64,000 nucleotides of DNA, from contig CM030359.1 of the NCBI GenBank assembly GCA_017893485.1, positions 31,748,430 to 31,812,429 on the forward strand, in the 5' to 3' direction. Numbering within the stretch: position 1 is the first letter of the stretch; every line of letters begins with the position of its first letter. Below the pieces are notes generated by a model, which saw only the letters and a list, made by a program, of their open reading frames with translations, was not told the DNA's origin and ran no database searches. Below are positions 33,842 through 45,967 of the stretch, one piece after another. The translations under genes were made by a program, and so were the position numbers. This stretch comes from Hemerocallis citrina (lineage: Eukaryota; Streptophyta; Magnoliopsida; Asparagales; Asphodelaceae).

Positions 33842-36132
33842 ATGTCAAGAGTGAACTCGGGGAGTGAGGCCTCGTCTTCGGGCAATGATGGCGCCGAGGA
33901 GAGGAGGAAGGCGGAGATCCGAAGGAAGGGGAAACAGGTCGCCGAGCCGTCTGCGGCCGAGGCAAGGAAGGAGAAAAAGAAGAGGAGGGTGGTCACCCAA
34001 TCTCCCGTGGTCGAGGTGATCGTGGAGAAACCGAAGCAGGCCCCCGAGGTGGTCACCCAATCTCTCGTGGTCAAGGTGATCGTGGAGAAACCGAAGCAGG
34101 CCCCCGAGGTGGTCACCCAATCTCCCGTGGTCGAGGTGATCGTGGAGAACCCGAAGCAGGCCCCCAAGATGGGGCGATACCCTTCTGTACTGTCCGGGCA
34201 TTCGGGGGTTAGGCAGTACGAAGGTGATCTTTTGAAGAAGGCCATCTTCGGCCAGTCGGAAGTATACGAGGAGCCCAATCCGGCACTTCCTACCGAGGCA
34301 GACGAGATCGGGTCGGTGTTATCCGAGAGGGATCTCCTTCAGATAAGAAAGGGATTCGCCATCCCTCCGGAGTATAAGTTAATTGTCCCCGGCGCTGGGA
34401 TGCGGGCGAATTCCAAACTATCGTCGTCGGATATGTGCATGTTCGACTTCGACTCCTTGAACGCCGGACTGCGTTTCCCGCTGCATCCCTTCGTTCTCCA
34501 GGTCCTCGGGTGGTTCTGCCTCGCGCCGACCCAATTTATGCCGAACACATGGCGCCATGTGAATGCCTTCCTGCTTCAGTGCCGCAACGCTGAAGTGGAG
34601 CCGGACCTAACGGTCTTCCGAGGCCTGTATCGAATAAACCGGATGCACAGGACCGAGCATCGGTACTACTTGGGGTCGAGGAAGGGTGTTAGGATCATAG
34701 AAAACTCGGACTCAATTAAAGGCTGGAAAGAGAAGTTCTTTATATTAAGGGGGGAACCAATATTGCAAATTCCGACCCGGTGGAAACCAGAGGTGCCCAA
34801 GTTTGCGAGAGCCGACCCCGTACTGTCTGCGGCCGAGGAGGAGGTAGCGAGGAAGATCATGGCCCTCCCCTTGTTGAGTTGGAGGGAGTTGATGGAGGAG
34901 GTGCTGTTCGGGTCCGGCCTTAGCCCCATCGACCCGAGTATGCTCCTGACATCTCGTTTATTTTTGTTTTTCTTTCAAGTCTTTAGCTCGTCTTACTGAC
35001 TTAGTTTTTATTTCGTTTGATGCAGAAGCGATGAAGATAGATTTCAACGCCATGATGGCTGATAGGTCCAAATTGGCCGGTGGCAGGAAGAGGAAGAGGC
35101 CGACCGCGGCTGCCTCGTCAGCTCCGCAGCCCAAGGTCGCTTCGACTACCACTCCGCCTCCTCCAACCACCGAGGCGCCTTCGGCAGTGGCTGTTGCCGA
35201 GGAGCCCTCGGCGCCTGTGGCCTCTGCCCCGGTCGGTGGGGCCTTCGATGTTAATGCGGCGTTGTCGCTCGAGGCTCCGCAGTTGACCGATGCGGCCGAG
35301 GAGATCCTGACCGAGCAGCACAAACAATTGTTTGTACCGAACTGGCGAGTGAAGAATCACGACGGATTCCTCGGGAACTCGCAAATGTCGGTGCAGGTCG
35401 TCAAGCACCTGGCGACCCCGAAGGACAGAGCCGCGCTGAAGGCGGGGATGGTCGGCGACGATACCTACGAAGTGGCTCGGTCGCTCGTATCGGTAAGTTT
35501 TTCATTGTGGATTTCTTCAAGTCTACTGCTCGGCCTGTATCTTGCGCTTATCGTTGTCTTTACAGGCCACCTGTCACTTCGGCCATCTCCTTGAGACGTT
35601 CGCCGAGTAGGAGAAAGAGCTGAAGGCCGCCAGCGACAAAGACAGGGCAGAGAAGGTCAAGGCGGTTCGGCAACTCGAGGCCGAGCAGAGGCGAGTCGAG
35701 GCCTTGGAAGTCCGGGTTGCCGATCTTGTGGCAGACCTGGAAAGAGTCAAGGGGCAACTTGATGCGGAGTCTGCCAAAGCCGCGAAGGCTGCCGAGGAGC
35801 TGGCTGCGTCGGCGAAGTCTCTGGCCGATCTGAAGGTGGAGAAAGAGGCCTTGGCCACGCAGATTAGGGCCGAGGCGAAGAAGCACATGGCCAAGAACAT
35901 GGAGATGTCCTATCAGAGGGCGCTCGACCATGTTCAGGACCGGGTCCCCGGCTTCGAGCGGGTCGGCTACAGGCTGTGGCCGGGGTCATCCTCAGGCGGT
36001 GAGGAGGGGGGAGGCGAAGGTGATGAGGGGGAAGGTGACGACGACGAGGAGGTGGAGGCCGACCCTTCGGTGGCAGACCCCCAGGTCGAGGGGAGAAACG
36101 AGGGGCCATCTGGCGACGCGCCTGTGGTCTAA
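33842..36132 (+). pseudogene. Spliced antisense gene of Tat element 2 (exons 33842-34937, 35026-35492, 35566-36132)
   Basis: Exons of 1096, 467 and 567 nt have the same phases (1, 0) as the gene at 22297-20127 and give 709 codons. Exon 1 holds a threefold 66-bp repeat (VVTQSPVVEVIVEKPKQAPE) and the PF04195-like domain, LNAGLRFPLHPFVLQVL and NTWRHVNAFLLQCR. Exon 2 has a Pro/Ala-rich start and NWRVKNHDGFLGNSQ. Exon 3 starts ATCHFGHLLETFAE, forms a long coiled coil, ends Asp/Glu-rich. One stop, TAG at 35608-35610, where element 1 reads Gln (FAEQEKEL): a CAG to TAG change. Convergent to pol, with its own promoter. Biochemical role unknown. Confidence 0.78.
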
Positions 36133-36325
36133 GCGGCGACGTAGGTGGACCCCTGATCTCCTCGTAATTTTTGTAGTTTTTGTTTTTTTTTTTGAAAAAC
36201 AGTGTAATGCCTTTTGCGGACTGGCCACCGCTTTGATGAATGAAAAAAGATTGTTTTGGTTTTGGACTTGTCTAAGTGTTTGGTTCGGTCATGTAGTTCT
36301 TCAATGCTGTCCTTTTTCATTTCAG

Positions 36326-37042
36326 ATTGCCGAGCAAACTCGTATCACCGTGGCAGCTCGGTGCCGCACGGAGTTGTTTCAGCAGTCCCGGGAGGATCGG
36401 CTCCAGGGCGAGGTCCATCTGACGAGGAGAATACTGCACAACGTAGAGAAGAGGAACAGTGAGTTGTTGGCCGAGTTGCACCATCTGCGGATAGTCGAGG
36501 CCGAACTATCTGCGAAGGAGGAAGAGTTGGCCCGGGCTTTGGCCGAACGAGATGATTTCGCTAGGAGGGTAGAACAGCTGCAAAGGGTAACGGTCGACAA
36601 GAGTATCGAGGTGACCCACTTGCGCCGTGTCATATCTGATAGCGCCGAGTATCCTGGTTCGGCGAAGCTTCCTCGGTTCAAGGTAATTGTAAGGGACGAC
36701 ACACTGAAGGACAGGATCGTTGAACTGGAGGAAGAGGTTGCTCGGCTCAAACCTCAGCCGGTGAGGGCTAATGTCCGGAGTACTTCGTGTACTCGCGAAG
36801 AGATTGACTGAGGGATTATGTTCTATCAGCTCGCGAGCCGAACCTCCATCGTAGGTCGGACAGCAGCCGACGCCCAAAGTGGAGTAGCGGTATCTTCAAG
36901 TGGTGCTTCGGTTGGAGCGATTGTCAGGGTCAGCGGCGAGGGGGCGTCTCGATTCGTCGGCTTAGAGACGAGCTCGGAGGTCAAGAAGCGCCGACCCAAG
37001 GTATCCCTGAACCGGAGCGTCCCCCTTCCGAGGAGGCACTAA
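36326..37042 (+). pseudogene. Downstream antisense exon/ORF (element 2)
   Basis: A TTTCATTTCAG acceptor precedes ATTGCC at 36326. From there one frame runs 239 codons to TAA at 37042, with a single TGA at 36809-36811. It is a coiled coil (ELLAELHHLRIVEAELSAKE) followed by a Ser/Gly-rich segment and a basic tail RRPKVSLNRSVPLPRRH, shared with element 1. It may be a fourth exon spliced past the exon-3 stop, or a separate ORF. No family recognised. Confidence 0.55.
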
Positions 37043-37320
37043 ACGGGTCGCATTGTGTTTTTGGGTCTCCGAACTGTCTTTTGTTGTAACCTTTTTGTAA
37101 ATTTATCCAAGTTATATTAATGAAATTGGAGTTGGCTTGCTTGTTGTAGTGCTGTAATTGCTTTAGCTAGAGTTGGCTTGAAATGAACCACGAGAAGCAG
37201 TGTTTGCTTCGTCGAGCACCTTGGCCACGAAACTCATGCTTTAGCCGCGGTCTCGACTCTCGCTCGGTACATACCGGTGCGGCTCGGTGCCTCGGCAGAG
37301 GTGTAACTGTTTCGAGGCTG
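37043..37320 (+). other. 3' flank of the antisense gene
   Basis: T-rich, with 'attaatgaaatt' near 37117, a possible polyadenylation signal. No ORF. Confidence 0.4.
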
Positions 37321-37610
37321 CAGCCACGTGGTCTGATCTGGACGGTGGATCTTGATCAGGGCACGGATCACAAGAAGGGAGGCGCGAGTTCCAAGAAAAT
37401 ACTATCTTGTCGTTTTGTGGGCACGTGGCATGGTCAGGTCCGTTCATCACACTCTAGCACGCATTTTGAGATGATCTAACGGTGACTTCGCCTCGGAAGG
37501 ATTTTTCGCCATATACGAGGGTCGGTCCCTCTTCCGCTCGGCTCGAGGATTTGAGTGGGCGTAGTCAATCCAAACGATGTAATCCGAACTAGCGTTAGCG
37601 TTGCTCGATG

Positions 37611-37925
37611 GTTGTGGGAGCAGTTCCGAATGGCGATCTACTTCTGGCTCCCCTAAGGGCGAGCCGGAGAAGTAAAGTCGAGCCGAGTGTTCGACTCCGA
37701 ACCATCGGTGTAGTTCAACGGTTGTGGGAGCAGTTCCGATCGGCGATCTACTTCTGGCTCGCCTAAGGGCGAGCCGGGGAAGTAAAGTCGAGCCGAGTGT
37801 TGGACTCCGAACCATCGGTGTAGTTCAACAGTTGTGGGAGCAGTTCCGAATGCCGATCTACTTCTGGCTCGCCTAAGGGCGAGCTGGGGAAGTAAAGTCG
37901 AGCCGGACATTGGACTCCGAACCAT
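37611..37925. repeat. 110-bp tandem array, three copies
   Basis: GTTGTGGGAGCAGTTCCGA recurs at 37611, 37721 and 37831. Each unit includes a perfect-to-near hairpin GGCTCGCC-TAAG-GGCGAGCC. Inverted, it matches the 115-bp array of the other Tat element (both hold GGAGTCCAACACT). The long minus-strand frames here are repeat translation. Confidence 0.85.
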
Positions 37926-38092
37926 TGGTTGAAATTAAAGAACAAAAGATAAAGGCGGAGAGATGCAAGCAAATTTATAAGTATGAAAGAGCATTCTTCA
38001 TTGATAATTGACGGCGAGCCGTTTTTACATATAACAACTTAAGAAATGAATTACAAGTTAGAGGAGAGGAATGGTTCGACACCTCGTGATAC

Positions 38093-41000
38093 TCAGAGAG
38101 GCGCCGGGGCGCCTTCTTGGTATTTTAGGAGGTGGTCGGCATTCCAAGTCCTCAGAATCTCTCTGCCCTCTAGATCTTCCAGACGATAGGCTCCGGGCCA
38201 AACTACCTTTGTGATCTTGTAGGGTCCTTCCCAGTTTGGGGCCAGTTTGCTCCTCTGATTGGGGAAGGAGATGGCTAGCTTTCTGAGGACCAAGTCCCCT
38301 TCCTTGAGATCGGTGGGCCGGACTTTCTTGTTGTACGCCAGTTCGACTCTCCTCCGGTAGGTCTGTTGGCGTATCGATGCTCTTTCCCTCAGCTCGTCTA
38401 TCAGGTCCAAGTTCGCCCGTAGGTCTCTGGCATTCTGTTCCTCGTTGTAGGCTACGAGACGAGGAGAGGCTATTCCGACTTCGAGTGGTATTGCCGCCTT
38501 GGACCCATAGGTGAGGTTGAACGGGGACTCGCCTGTGGGGGTCTGCTTGTTGGTGCGGTAGTTCCACAGCACATTGGGGAGTTGGTCGATCCATAAGCCT
38601 CTAGAACACCTGTCGAGTCTCTTCTTGATACCAGAGAGGATCTGCCGGTTAGCGTTCTCCGCCTGTCCATTCGACTGAGGATGGGAGATGGAAGAGAAGC
38701 ACTGTTGGATGGCGAGGTCTTCACACAGAGCTCAGAATGCGGTACCAGTGAACTGAGTCCCGTTGTCCGTTATAAGGACACGGGGGATGCCGAATCTGCA
38801 GATGATGTTCTTCCAGAAGAATTGAAGCACCTTGTTCTCGGTGATAGTGGCGAGGGGCTCGGCCTCAATCCACTTCGAGAAGTAGTCGATGGCTACGACC
38901 AAGAACTTGAACTGGCCCGAAGCTGGAGGGAAAGGCCCTAGTAAATCCAACCCCCACATTGCGAAGGGGATAGGACTTGATAGGGAGGCGAGGTTGGCTT
39001 GAGGGAGGCGACGAATGTTGGAATGTCTCTGACAAGAGGCACATTGCCGAACGTGTCGCTCGGCGTCTTGGAGGAGAGTCGGCCAGAAGTATCCGTAATT
39101 TAGAGCTTTCCGAGCCAAAGACCTAGACCCTGAATGTGCTCCGCCGATGCCTTCGTGGAGCTCCTGTAAGGCGTAGTCAGCCTGTTCTGTGGAGAGGCAC
39201 CTTAAGTATGGTCGGCCGTCAATCTGCGAGAAGGAGCGCTTGTATAATATCCCCTCGATCAAGACATACCACTCGGCCCTGGTTCTGACTCGGCGTGCTT
39301 CTTTGGGGTCCTCGGGGAGGAGTCCGTCCCTTAAGAACTCCACTAACGGCTTCATCCAATTATCTTGCAGTAGGACCGGCAATGACTCCACCGAGCCGGG
39401 GGTTTCGTCTTCTATGCTCGGCCTTGAGAGGACCTCGATCAAAACGGTCTGCTCGAGACCTTGGAGGGAGGATGAGGGCAACTTGGAGAGGGCATCGGCT
39501 TGTGAATTCTCCTCTCGAGGGACTCATTGGATGAGTGCCTCTTCAAACCGGCTCATGAGGGCTCGGACCTTGGCGAGGTACTTTTCCATTCGTTCGTCTC
39601 GCGCCTCGTACTCGCCCAAGACTTGGTTCACAACCAGCTGAGAGTCACTATGGACTCGGAGGTGCTATGCCCCGGCACTTCGGGCAAGTCCAAGGCCCGC
39701 GATTAGTGCCTCATACTCTGCCTCGTTGTTTGAAGCCTTGAAGTTCATGCGGAGGGCATACTGGAGGACGAAGTCATCAGGGCCGTTCAGGATGATACCG
39801 GCGCCGCTACCCTCATTGCAGGAGGATCCGTCCACAAAAACTGTCCAAATGGGGGGTCCATTCGGGACATGGCTGACCTCGGGAATGGTGGATTCGACGA
39901 TGAAGTCGGCGAGGGCCTGAGCTTTGATAGCAGTTCGAGGCTGGTAGGAGATGTCGTGTTGGCTCAGCTCTATGGACCACTTCATAAGCCGGCCCGAGGT
40001 TTTGGGCTTGTGGAGGATCTGCTTCAGCGGTTGGTCGGTGAGGACCACAACCGAGTGGGACTGAAAGTACGGACGGAGCTTCCTTGCCGCCATGATCAAG
40101 GCGTAGGCCATCTTTTCTATCTTCGGATAGCGGAGCTCGGCATCCTGAAGCACCTTGCTCACATAGTAGATGGGCCTCTGAGCCCGGTCTTCTTCCCTCA
40201 CCAAAACCGCACTTAGGGTCTGCTCGGAAGCAGCTAAGTAGATGAAGAGGGTTCCCCCGGAACGGGTTTGCTGAGCAGAGGAGGGTTCACCAAGTAGGCC
40301 TTCAGTTGGTCGAACGACTCCTATTGCGGTTGGCCCCATTCGAAACCCTTAGCCCCCCTGAGAGCCTTAAAGAAGGGGAGACACTTTTCCCCAGACTTCG
40401 AAAGGAACCGGCCAATAGCGGCGAGGCGACCCGTAAGCTTCTGCACTTCCTTGACGTTCCGGGGCGGGGCCATGTCCAGTATGGCCTTGATTTTCTCGGG
40501 ATTTGCTTCGATCCTTCGCTGGCTCACCATGAAGCCGAGGAACTTTCCCGACGAGACCCCGAACGCACACTTGTTCGGATTAAGCCTCATGTTATGCCTC
40601 CTCAATACGCCGAATGCCTCCTGGAGGTCGGCCACGTGGTCGGTACCTCGGATGCTCTTCACGAGCATGTCGTCGACGTATACTTCCATGTTACGGCCTA
40701 TTTGGCTTTGGAAGACTTTGTTGACGAGGCGCTGGTAGGTGGCTCCAGCGTTCTTCAATCCGAACGGCATGACTCTATAGCAGTAGAGGCCCTGGTCAGT
40801 AATGAAGGAAGTCTTCGGAATGTCCGGGGGGAACATTCGGATCTGATTATAGCCGGAGAAGGCGTCCATGAAGCTAAGGAGCTCATGGCCCGAGGTGGCA
40901 TCGATGAGGGTGTCGATATTTGGGAGAGGGAATGGATCCTTCGGACACGCCTTATTCAGGTTGGTGAAGTCGATGCATATCCTCAAAGAACCGTTGGACT

Positions 41001-41925
41001 TCTTAACCATGACCACATTGGAAAGCCACTCGGGATAGTTCACCTCCTGTATGAACCGAGCTCTCAAGAGCTTGTCCACCTCCTCCTTGATGGCCTGTTG
41101 TCGCTCGGGGGCGAACTTACGCCTCTTCTATTGAACCGGTCTGCACCCCGGTTCGACGCTGAGGCGGTGCACTAGGAGGTCCTCGGAAATCCCGGGCATA
41201 TCCGCGGCGAACCAAGCAAATAGGTCGCGATTCTCCTGGATGCATTGCACCAAGTCGGAGCATAGGGCGGTCGGCAAGGACTTGCCGATGAGGAACTTTC
41301 GACTCGGGTCCTCGTCCGAGAAGAGTACTTCTTCCAATTCGTCCGCCGGCTCGGACGTGGGTCGGACATTCGGCTCGGGGATTTCTAGAGTCTCGAGGGT
41401 GAGCACCGGTCCCCCAGTGGAAGTCATATAGCACTTCCGAGCCGTCTCTTGGCTGCCCCTGACTTCTCTCACTCCCGACCGGGTGGGGAACTTCATTTTA
41501 AGGTGGTACGCTGAAGGAACAGCTTCCAGGGCAGCTAGGCCGGGTCGGCCTAAGATGACATTATATGCGGCCGGGACGTCGACGACCATAAAGTCCATCG
41601 GCTCGGTCCGGGTGGTAGGGGTCTTCCCAGCAGTTACGTCCAGGGTGATAACCCCTTCGACCGTTACTGGTACCCCCGTGAACCCGTGGAGCGTGTAGCC
41701 GGCCGGCTTGAGGCGATCCCAGGACAGCTACAGCCCTCGGAAGGCCGAGAGGAAGAGGATGTTCACCGAGCTCCCGTTGTCTACCAGGACCCTCTGCACC
41801 TTGAAGTTTGCCATGCGAAGGTCGATGACAAGTGCGTCGCAGTGGGGAGTTCGGACCCCCTCGAGGTCTTCATCGGAGAAAGTCACTGAGACGCCGAGGC
41901 CTTTGGGGGGAGGGGCGCTGTGAAC
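38093..41925 (-). pseudogene. Tat-type gypsy pol: protease, RT, RNase H, integrase (decayed)
   Basis: Protease: [13 protein letters not shown] near 41795-41757. RT: 41079-40321 with FMDAFSGYNQIRMF, MPFGLKNAGATYQRLV and YVDD. RNase H: VDGSSC and ASNNEAEYEALIAGL (about 39850-39690). Integrase: 39300-38093 with CASCQRH, the DDE residues in WGLDLLGP, ITDNGTQF and NGQAENANRQ, then NWEGPYKI. In-frame stops: TAG between protease and RT (after GCRPVQ, about 41130), TAG at 40321 (Gln expected), TGA at 38732 (Arg expected). A frameshift lies near 40255. Domain order PR-RT-RH-INT is that of Ty3/gypsy. Confidence 0.88.
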
Positions 41926-42858
41926 TTAGTTGACCTCTCGGACGAAGGCCTTCCGAGAGGAGTTAGAGGAGCCCCCCATGGGGCCTCCGTGGATGAGGTG
42001 CAGAACTCGTTCTTCCTCAAACTCGGGGGTCTCATCGCGCTGCTCGGAGCGCTTATTAGCCCCCCGAGGCGGAGGAGAGGCGCGTTCCCCCTGATTGTTC
42101 GCCTTCACAAATTTGGCCAACTGCCCCCTCTGGATGAGGGCCTCTATCTCATTTTTCAACGCCCGGCAGTCGTTGGTGTCGTGACTTTGGTCCCGGTGGT
42201 AATGACACCATTTCTCCTTGTTCCTCCTCTTGGCCGGGGTGTTCATCCTCGGAGCAGGAGGTATAACACCTTCCTTTTCCACTTCCATCAGGATGGTGGA
42301 GACATTTGTGGTGAGAGGGGTGAACTTCTCGAACCTGGGGGGAGGACGGCGCTAACCGCTATTGTCTTTCTGCAGCTTCTTGGATCCTTCCTCCTCTGCC
42401 GTCTTCCTCTTCGAGCCGGAGGCAGGTCCTCCGAAACTCGGGAGGCACTCGGCCTCTTCCGCCCGAATGTACTTCTCGCATCTTAGGAGAAGATCGGCGA
42501 AGTTGTGCGGGGGCTTCTTGGCGAGGGACGACCGGAGGTTGGAGTTGAGGACGTTCGACTGGAACGCGATGGTCGCCACTGACTGGTCGAGGGAGGCGAT
42601 CGACCTGACCTCCGTGGTGAATCTCCTCACGTAGTCCCTCAACTTTTCTCCCCTCTCCTGTCGGAGGTGGAGCAGGGAGAGGCTAGTCTTCTCCGTTCGC
42701 CTGCTACTCACAAAGTGAGTTATGAAGAGCGTTTCGAACTGCTCGAACGAGAAGATGGAAGAGAGAGCGAGCCTGGAGTATCATTCCTAAGCCGACCCCT
42801 TGAGGGTGGCGGAGAAGGTCTTGCAGTGCATGGCGTCGGAAGCTTGATGGATCAGCAT
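41926..42858 (-). pseudogene. Tat gag, C-terminal part
   Basis: It resumes gag after the solo LTR: LIHQASDAMHCKTFSATLKGSA, then stops, then FVSSRRTEKTSLSLLHLRQ...LRDYVRRF (capsid), and a zinc-finger-like CHYHRDQSHDTNDC at about 42220-42175. The protein would be the structural Gag. Several stops, including TAG and TGA just after KGSA. Confidence 0.8.
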
Positions 42859-42863
42859 TAAGG

Positions 42864-45800
42864 TGTCACGCCCCGCTTCCCAAAATACGGAAACACAGGC
42901 ACGTAACCGAGGCCCAGCGAATGATGCGGATACATCATTCATAAGCTGTAAATTTAACTCAACAACAAGATACAAATTTCAACCACGATAACATATAAAA
43001 TCACAACAGGATAACAAAGTACATGAATATTACATGAACCAACAACTGGAAAGAACATAGTTACGGGTCAAACACGCCCGGATTACAACAAGATTACATG
43101 AATAGACATGAATTACAATAACATGAAACTAAACAAGACTAGAATCTCTGTTCAGCAACAACTTCAGGTAGTTCTCCATCGGGGCCTGCAAGTATATTAT
43201 TACAAGGAAAGAAACAGTGGTACCCGTTAATGCAAGTCACGGGCCGCAAGGGAACAAGCTACGGGACAAAAATAGAAGGAAACAAAAGCAGGAAATAACA
43301 GAGAATCAAGAATCATATGATAGAGCAAATACAACATGTGACAGAATCAAGAACAAGGCCTCATGGAACAAATAACGTGTATGTGAACAAGTAAATAATC
43401 CATAAGAACATGTAACATGTAAACGAGTAAGCAAGTAAACGTGTCAACATGAACGCGCAACATGTAAACAAGTAAACCAGTCATCATAACATGTAACATG
43501 TAAACAGATCGTGCATGTACGTGTCAATGTCATGTCTTTTATTAACCTAACTAGGTAGCACTTCATGCATCCCATACTACATGGTTGCTACTCGCAATCA
43601 AGTGAACGTTTAGACTAGTGGTGGATTCTATAGGTCATGTACTCGGGAAAGTTGTATCTTGTTCGAGATACGTGCATGTGGAACATGTAGTTAGTGTGTC
43701 TTGTAACGTGAAACATGTCAAGTAACCTGTATTTAGCAAACTTGTAACTTGTAACTTACAAATTGCAGCGAGGAACCACGAGCCCCCGTCCGAGTACGCT
43801 CTTCTATATTGTCCACTACTAAATCTTTTCCCTTTATACCCCGGCTTGTTATCTTTTTAATTACATTCAAACATGAACAAAAAACTACATGCAAGAATAA
43901 GGACGGGTAACATAGCAAGGGTAACATGACAAGATCAAGTAGTCAAGACTTATACAAGGCAGGAAACATATTTCAGGACTTATAACATATGATGCAACTA
44001 ATGGCATGCTTAACACTGAATCAAGAATATAATATATTATAACAACATGCAACCTAGGAACAAACAATTTATGCACAATATCATGTATATTTCTAAGAGT
44101 ATGTATTAATTTTTGTGTTCGTGTCATGCATACGAGAACGGAGTATTCACGATCACATGTGAATACAGATCGACGGGTTAGGTATGGAACATGTATCAAT
44201 TCGACTTATGAATGCGAATTGGAGTCAATAATAATATACTTGCGGTATTTTTACAAAGGCTTGTACTAGAATAAACAAAATTGTACAAGTGACACTTGCC
44301 TGTTAGTCGACGACGATGAATTAGAAATAGAATAACGGGATCAGTATCCCGGACAGTCGAACACGTGTGAGATAATTTGTGGCAGCCACGCCAAAGTCAG
44401 CAACTCCAATTAGCAACAGCAACAACTCCAAAAGCAAACTCCAAGATATTGGTCAACTCCTTCACAATTTCCAAGGCAGCAAACACTCCACTCCAATCTT
44501 CTACTTCACAACACCAAACACCAACTCCAAAATAATCCCCAAACTACAAGCAGCCAATCAAAATCTCCAAAATCCAATCACCAAACAGTAACTAACAAAT
44601 CCTTCCTCCTACTTCTTCACTTCTTCTTCTTCGATCTCAGAACAGAGAGCGAGAGAGAGATAGAAAAAGAGAAAGAGAGCGAGAGAGGACTGAGTGCGGG
44701 AGCGATGGGGGCAGCGCCTAGCTCGGCGACGGCGGCGACTGGCGGGAGCAGCGATCGAGGGAGACGGTGCACGGGGACTCGCGACGGTGGAGTGTCGAGC
44801 GGGGGAGATGGGAGGAACAGCGAGCGATTGCGGAGGTGGCTGGCGGCGCTGCGACTGGGCGGAAGCGGCGAGAAGGCGGCGCGCTCGAAAGAGCGGTGAG
44901 CGACGGAAACGAGGCGAGGAGCGGCACTGGAGCGATGGGTCGCACTCGACTGTGGGCGAAGGGGATGCAGGCGATGAGGGAGAGACGACGCACTGGATGG
45001 GCGGCGACTGCGGAAGGGGGAGCGTTCGACTGGATGAGAGGAGCAGCGACGGTGGCGACTGGAGGAATGTCGAGGGGATTCGACGACTGAGGCTGGGCGA
45101 GAGTGGGGCAGCAGCGGGCGGCGCGTTGAGGGGGAGGCGACGCTTCGGTGCTTCGGCGGAGGAGAGTGGCTGCGGCACAGTGGAGCTTCGACGAGATGAT
45201 GAAGGGCAGCGGTGGAGATGAGCGGCGTCGATGAGAGAACGGGAGGGGAGATGCGAGGTTGGGGATGAGTGAGAGCGGAGAAGAAGGGGATGGGTTCGGG
45301 TTGGTTTGTTTTGCTCTGTTTTGGGTTTGTTTGTTTTGATTGGTTTGTAGAGAACAGAGAGAGGGATGGAGAACGGGGTAGGGGAGTTTGTAATATAATA
45401 TAATAAAAAGTTAGTGGGGTTGAGAAGTGGGGGCAGTTAGAGTACGGGACAGAAGTGGGGAGTGAATAAATATTGTATGGGGATAGGTGTAGGGATAAAT
45501 CTGTGCAAATAATGGGTTCTGGGTCTAGTGGGCTTGGGCTTCATTCTTGGGATCAAAATATTTTAATTAAAACAATTAGGATGATGGGCTAGATTATTTT
45601 GGGTTCAAAATTAATTTAATTAAAATCAAATACGAAATTGGGCTTTAATAATTGGGCTTATAATAAATTAAAATAAATAAATAAAATCAAAATACCAGTT
45701 TGGGCTTTAGAATAAATAATTGGGTTTCAGAATAATAAAATCTAGATACAACTTGGGCTCAATAAAATCAAAAATGTAACTTGGGCTTATATTAATAATT

Positions 45801-45962
45801 AATAAAACCAAAATACAACTTGGGATTATAATAAAGAATTGGGCTCTAAAAATAGTTTAAACAATAAAATCAATTATGGAAAAATAGTTATAAAATACTG
45901 AGAATTTAAATACGGAAAAAAATATACTTTAAAAATACGTATTAATGAAAACAGGGGTTACA
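42864..45962 (-). mobile_element. 3.1-kb solo LTR nested in the Tat gag gene
   Basis: Plus strand TGTCACGCCCCGC...GGGGTTACA, flanked by TAAGG (42859-42863, 45963-45967). Same family as the LTRs of the LOG-carrying element, whose sense is minus. Contains decayed 'acatgtaaac' repeats (about 43380-43510), a GC-rich segment (44690-45240) and an array of TGGGCT motifs (45525-45850). No internal region. Confidence 0.88.
44690..45240. other. GC-rich segment within the solo LTR
   Basis: Strongly GC-rich (many GGCGGCG/GCGAC words) in an AT-rich LTR, with overlapping open frames on both strands (44694-45221 plus, 45178-44609 minus). The other LTRs of the family have a shorter purine/GC-rich piece at the equivalent place (about 50510-50760). 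The peptides are low-complexity Arg/Gly or Ser/Pro; no family is recognisable and I do not call a gene. Confidence 0.5.
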
Positions 45963-45967
45963 TAAGG

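Noticed and set aside
35930..36811. 293-codon plus-strand frame crossing the antisense gene end
   Set aside because: Its first part is out of frame with the conserved exon 3. Only the part after 36326 is conserved with the other element and is annotated separately.
40306..41175. 289-codon plus-strand frame over the RT of Tat element 2
   Set aside because: Mirror of the minus-strand RT, which carries the catalytic YVDD and other motifs.
44694..45221. 175-codon and 189-codon opposed frames in the solo LTR
   Set aside because: GC-rich low-complexity sequence without stops. No start context, domain or conservation seen. Kept only as a composition finding.
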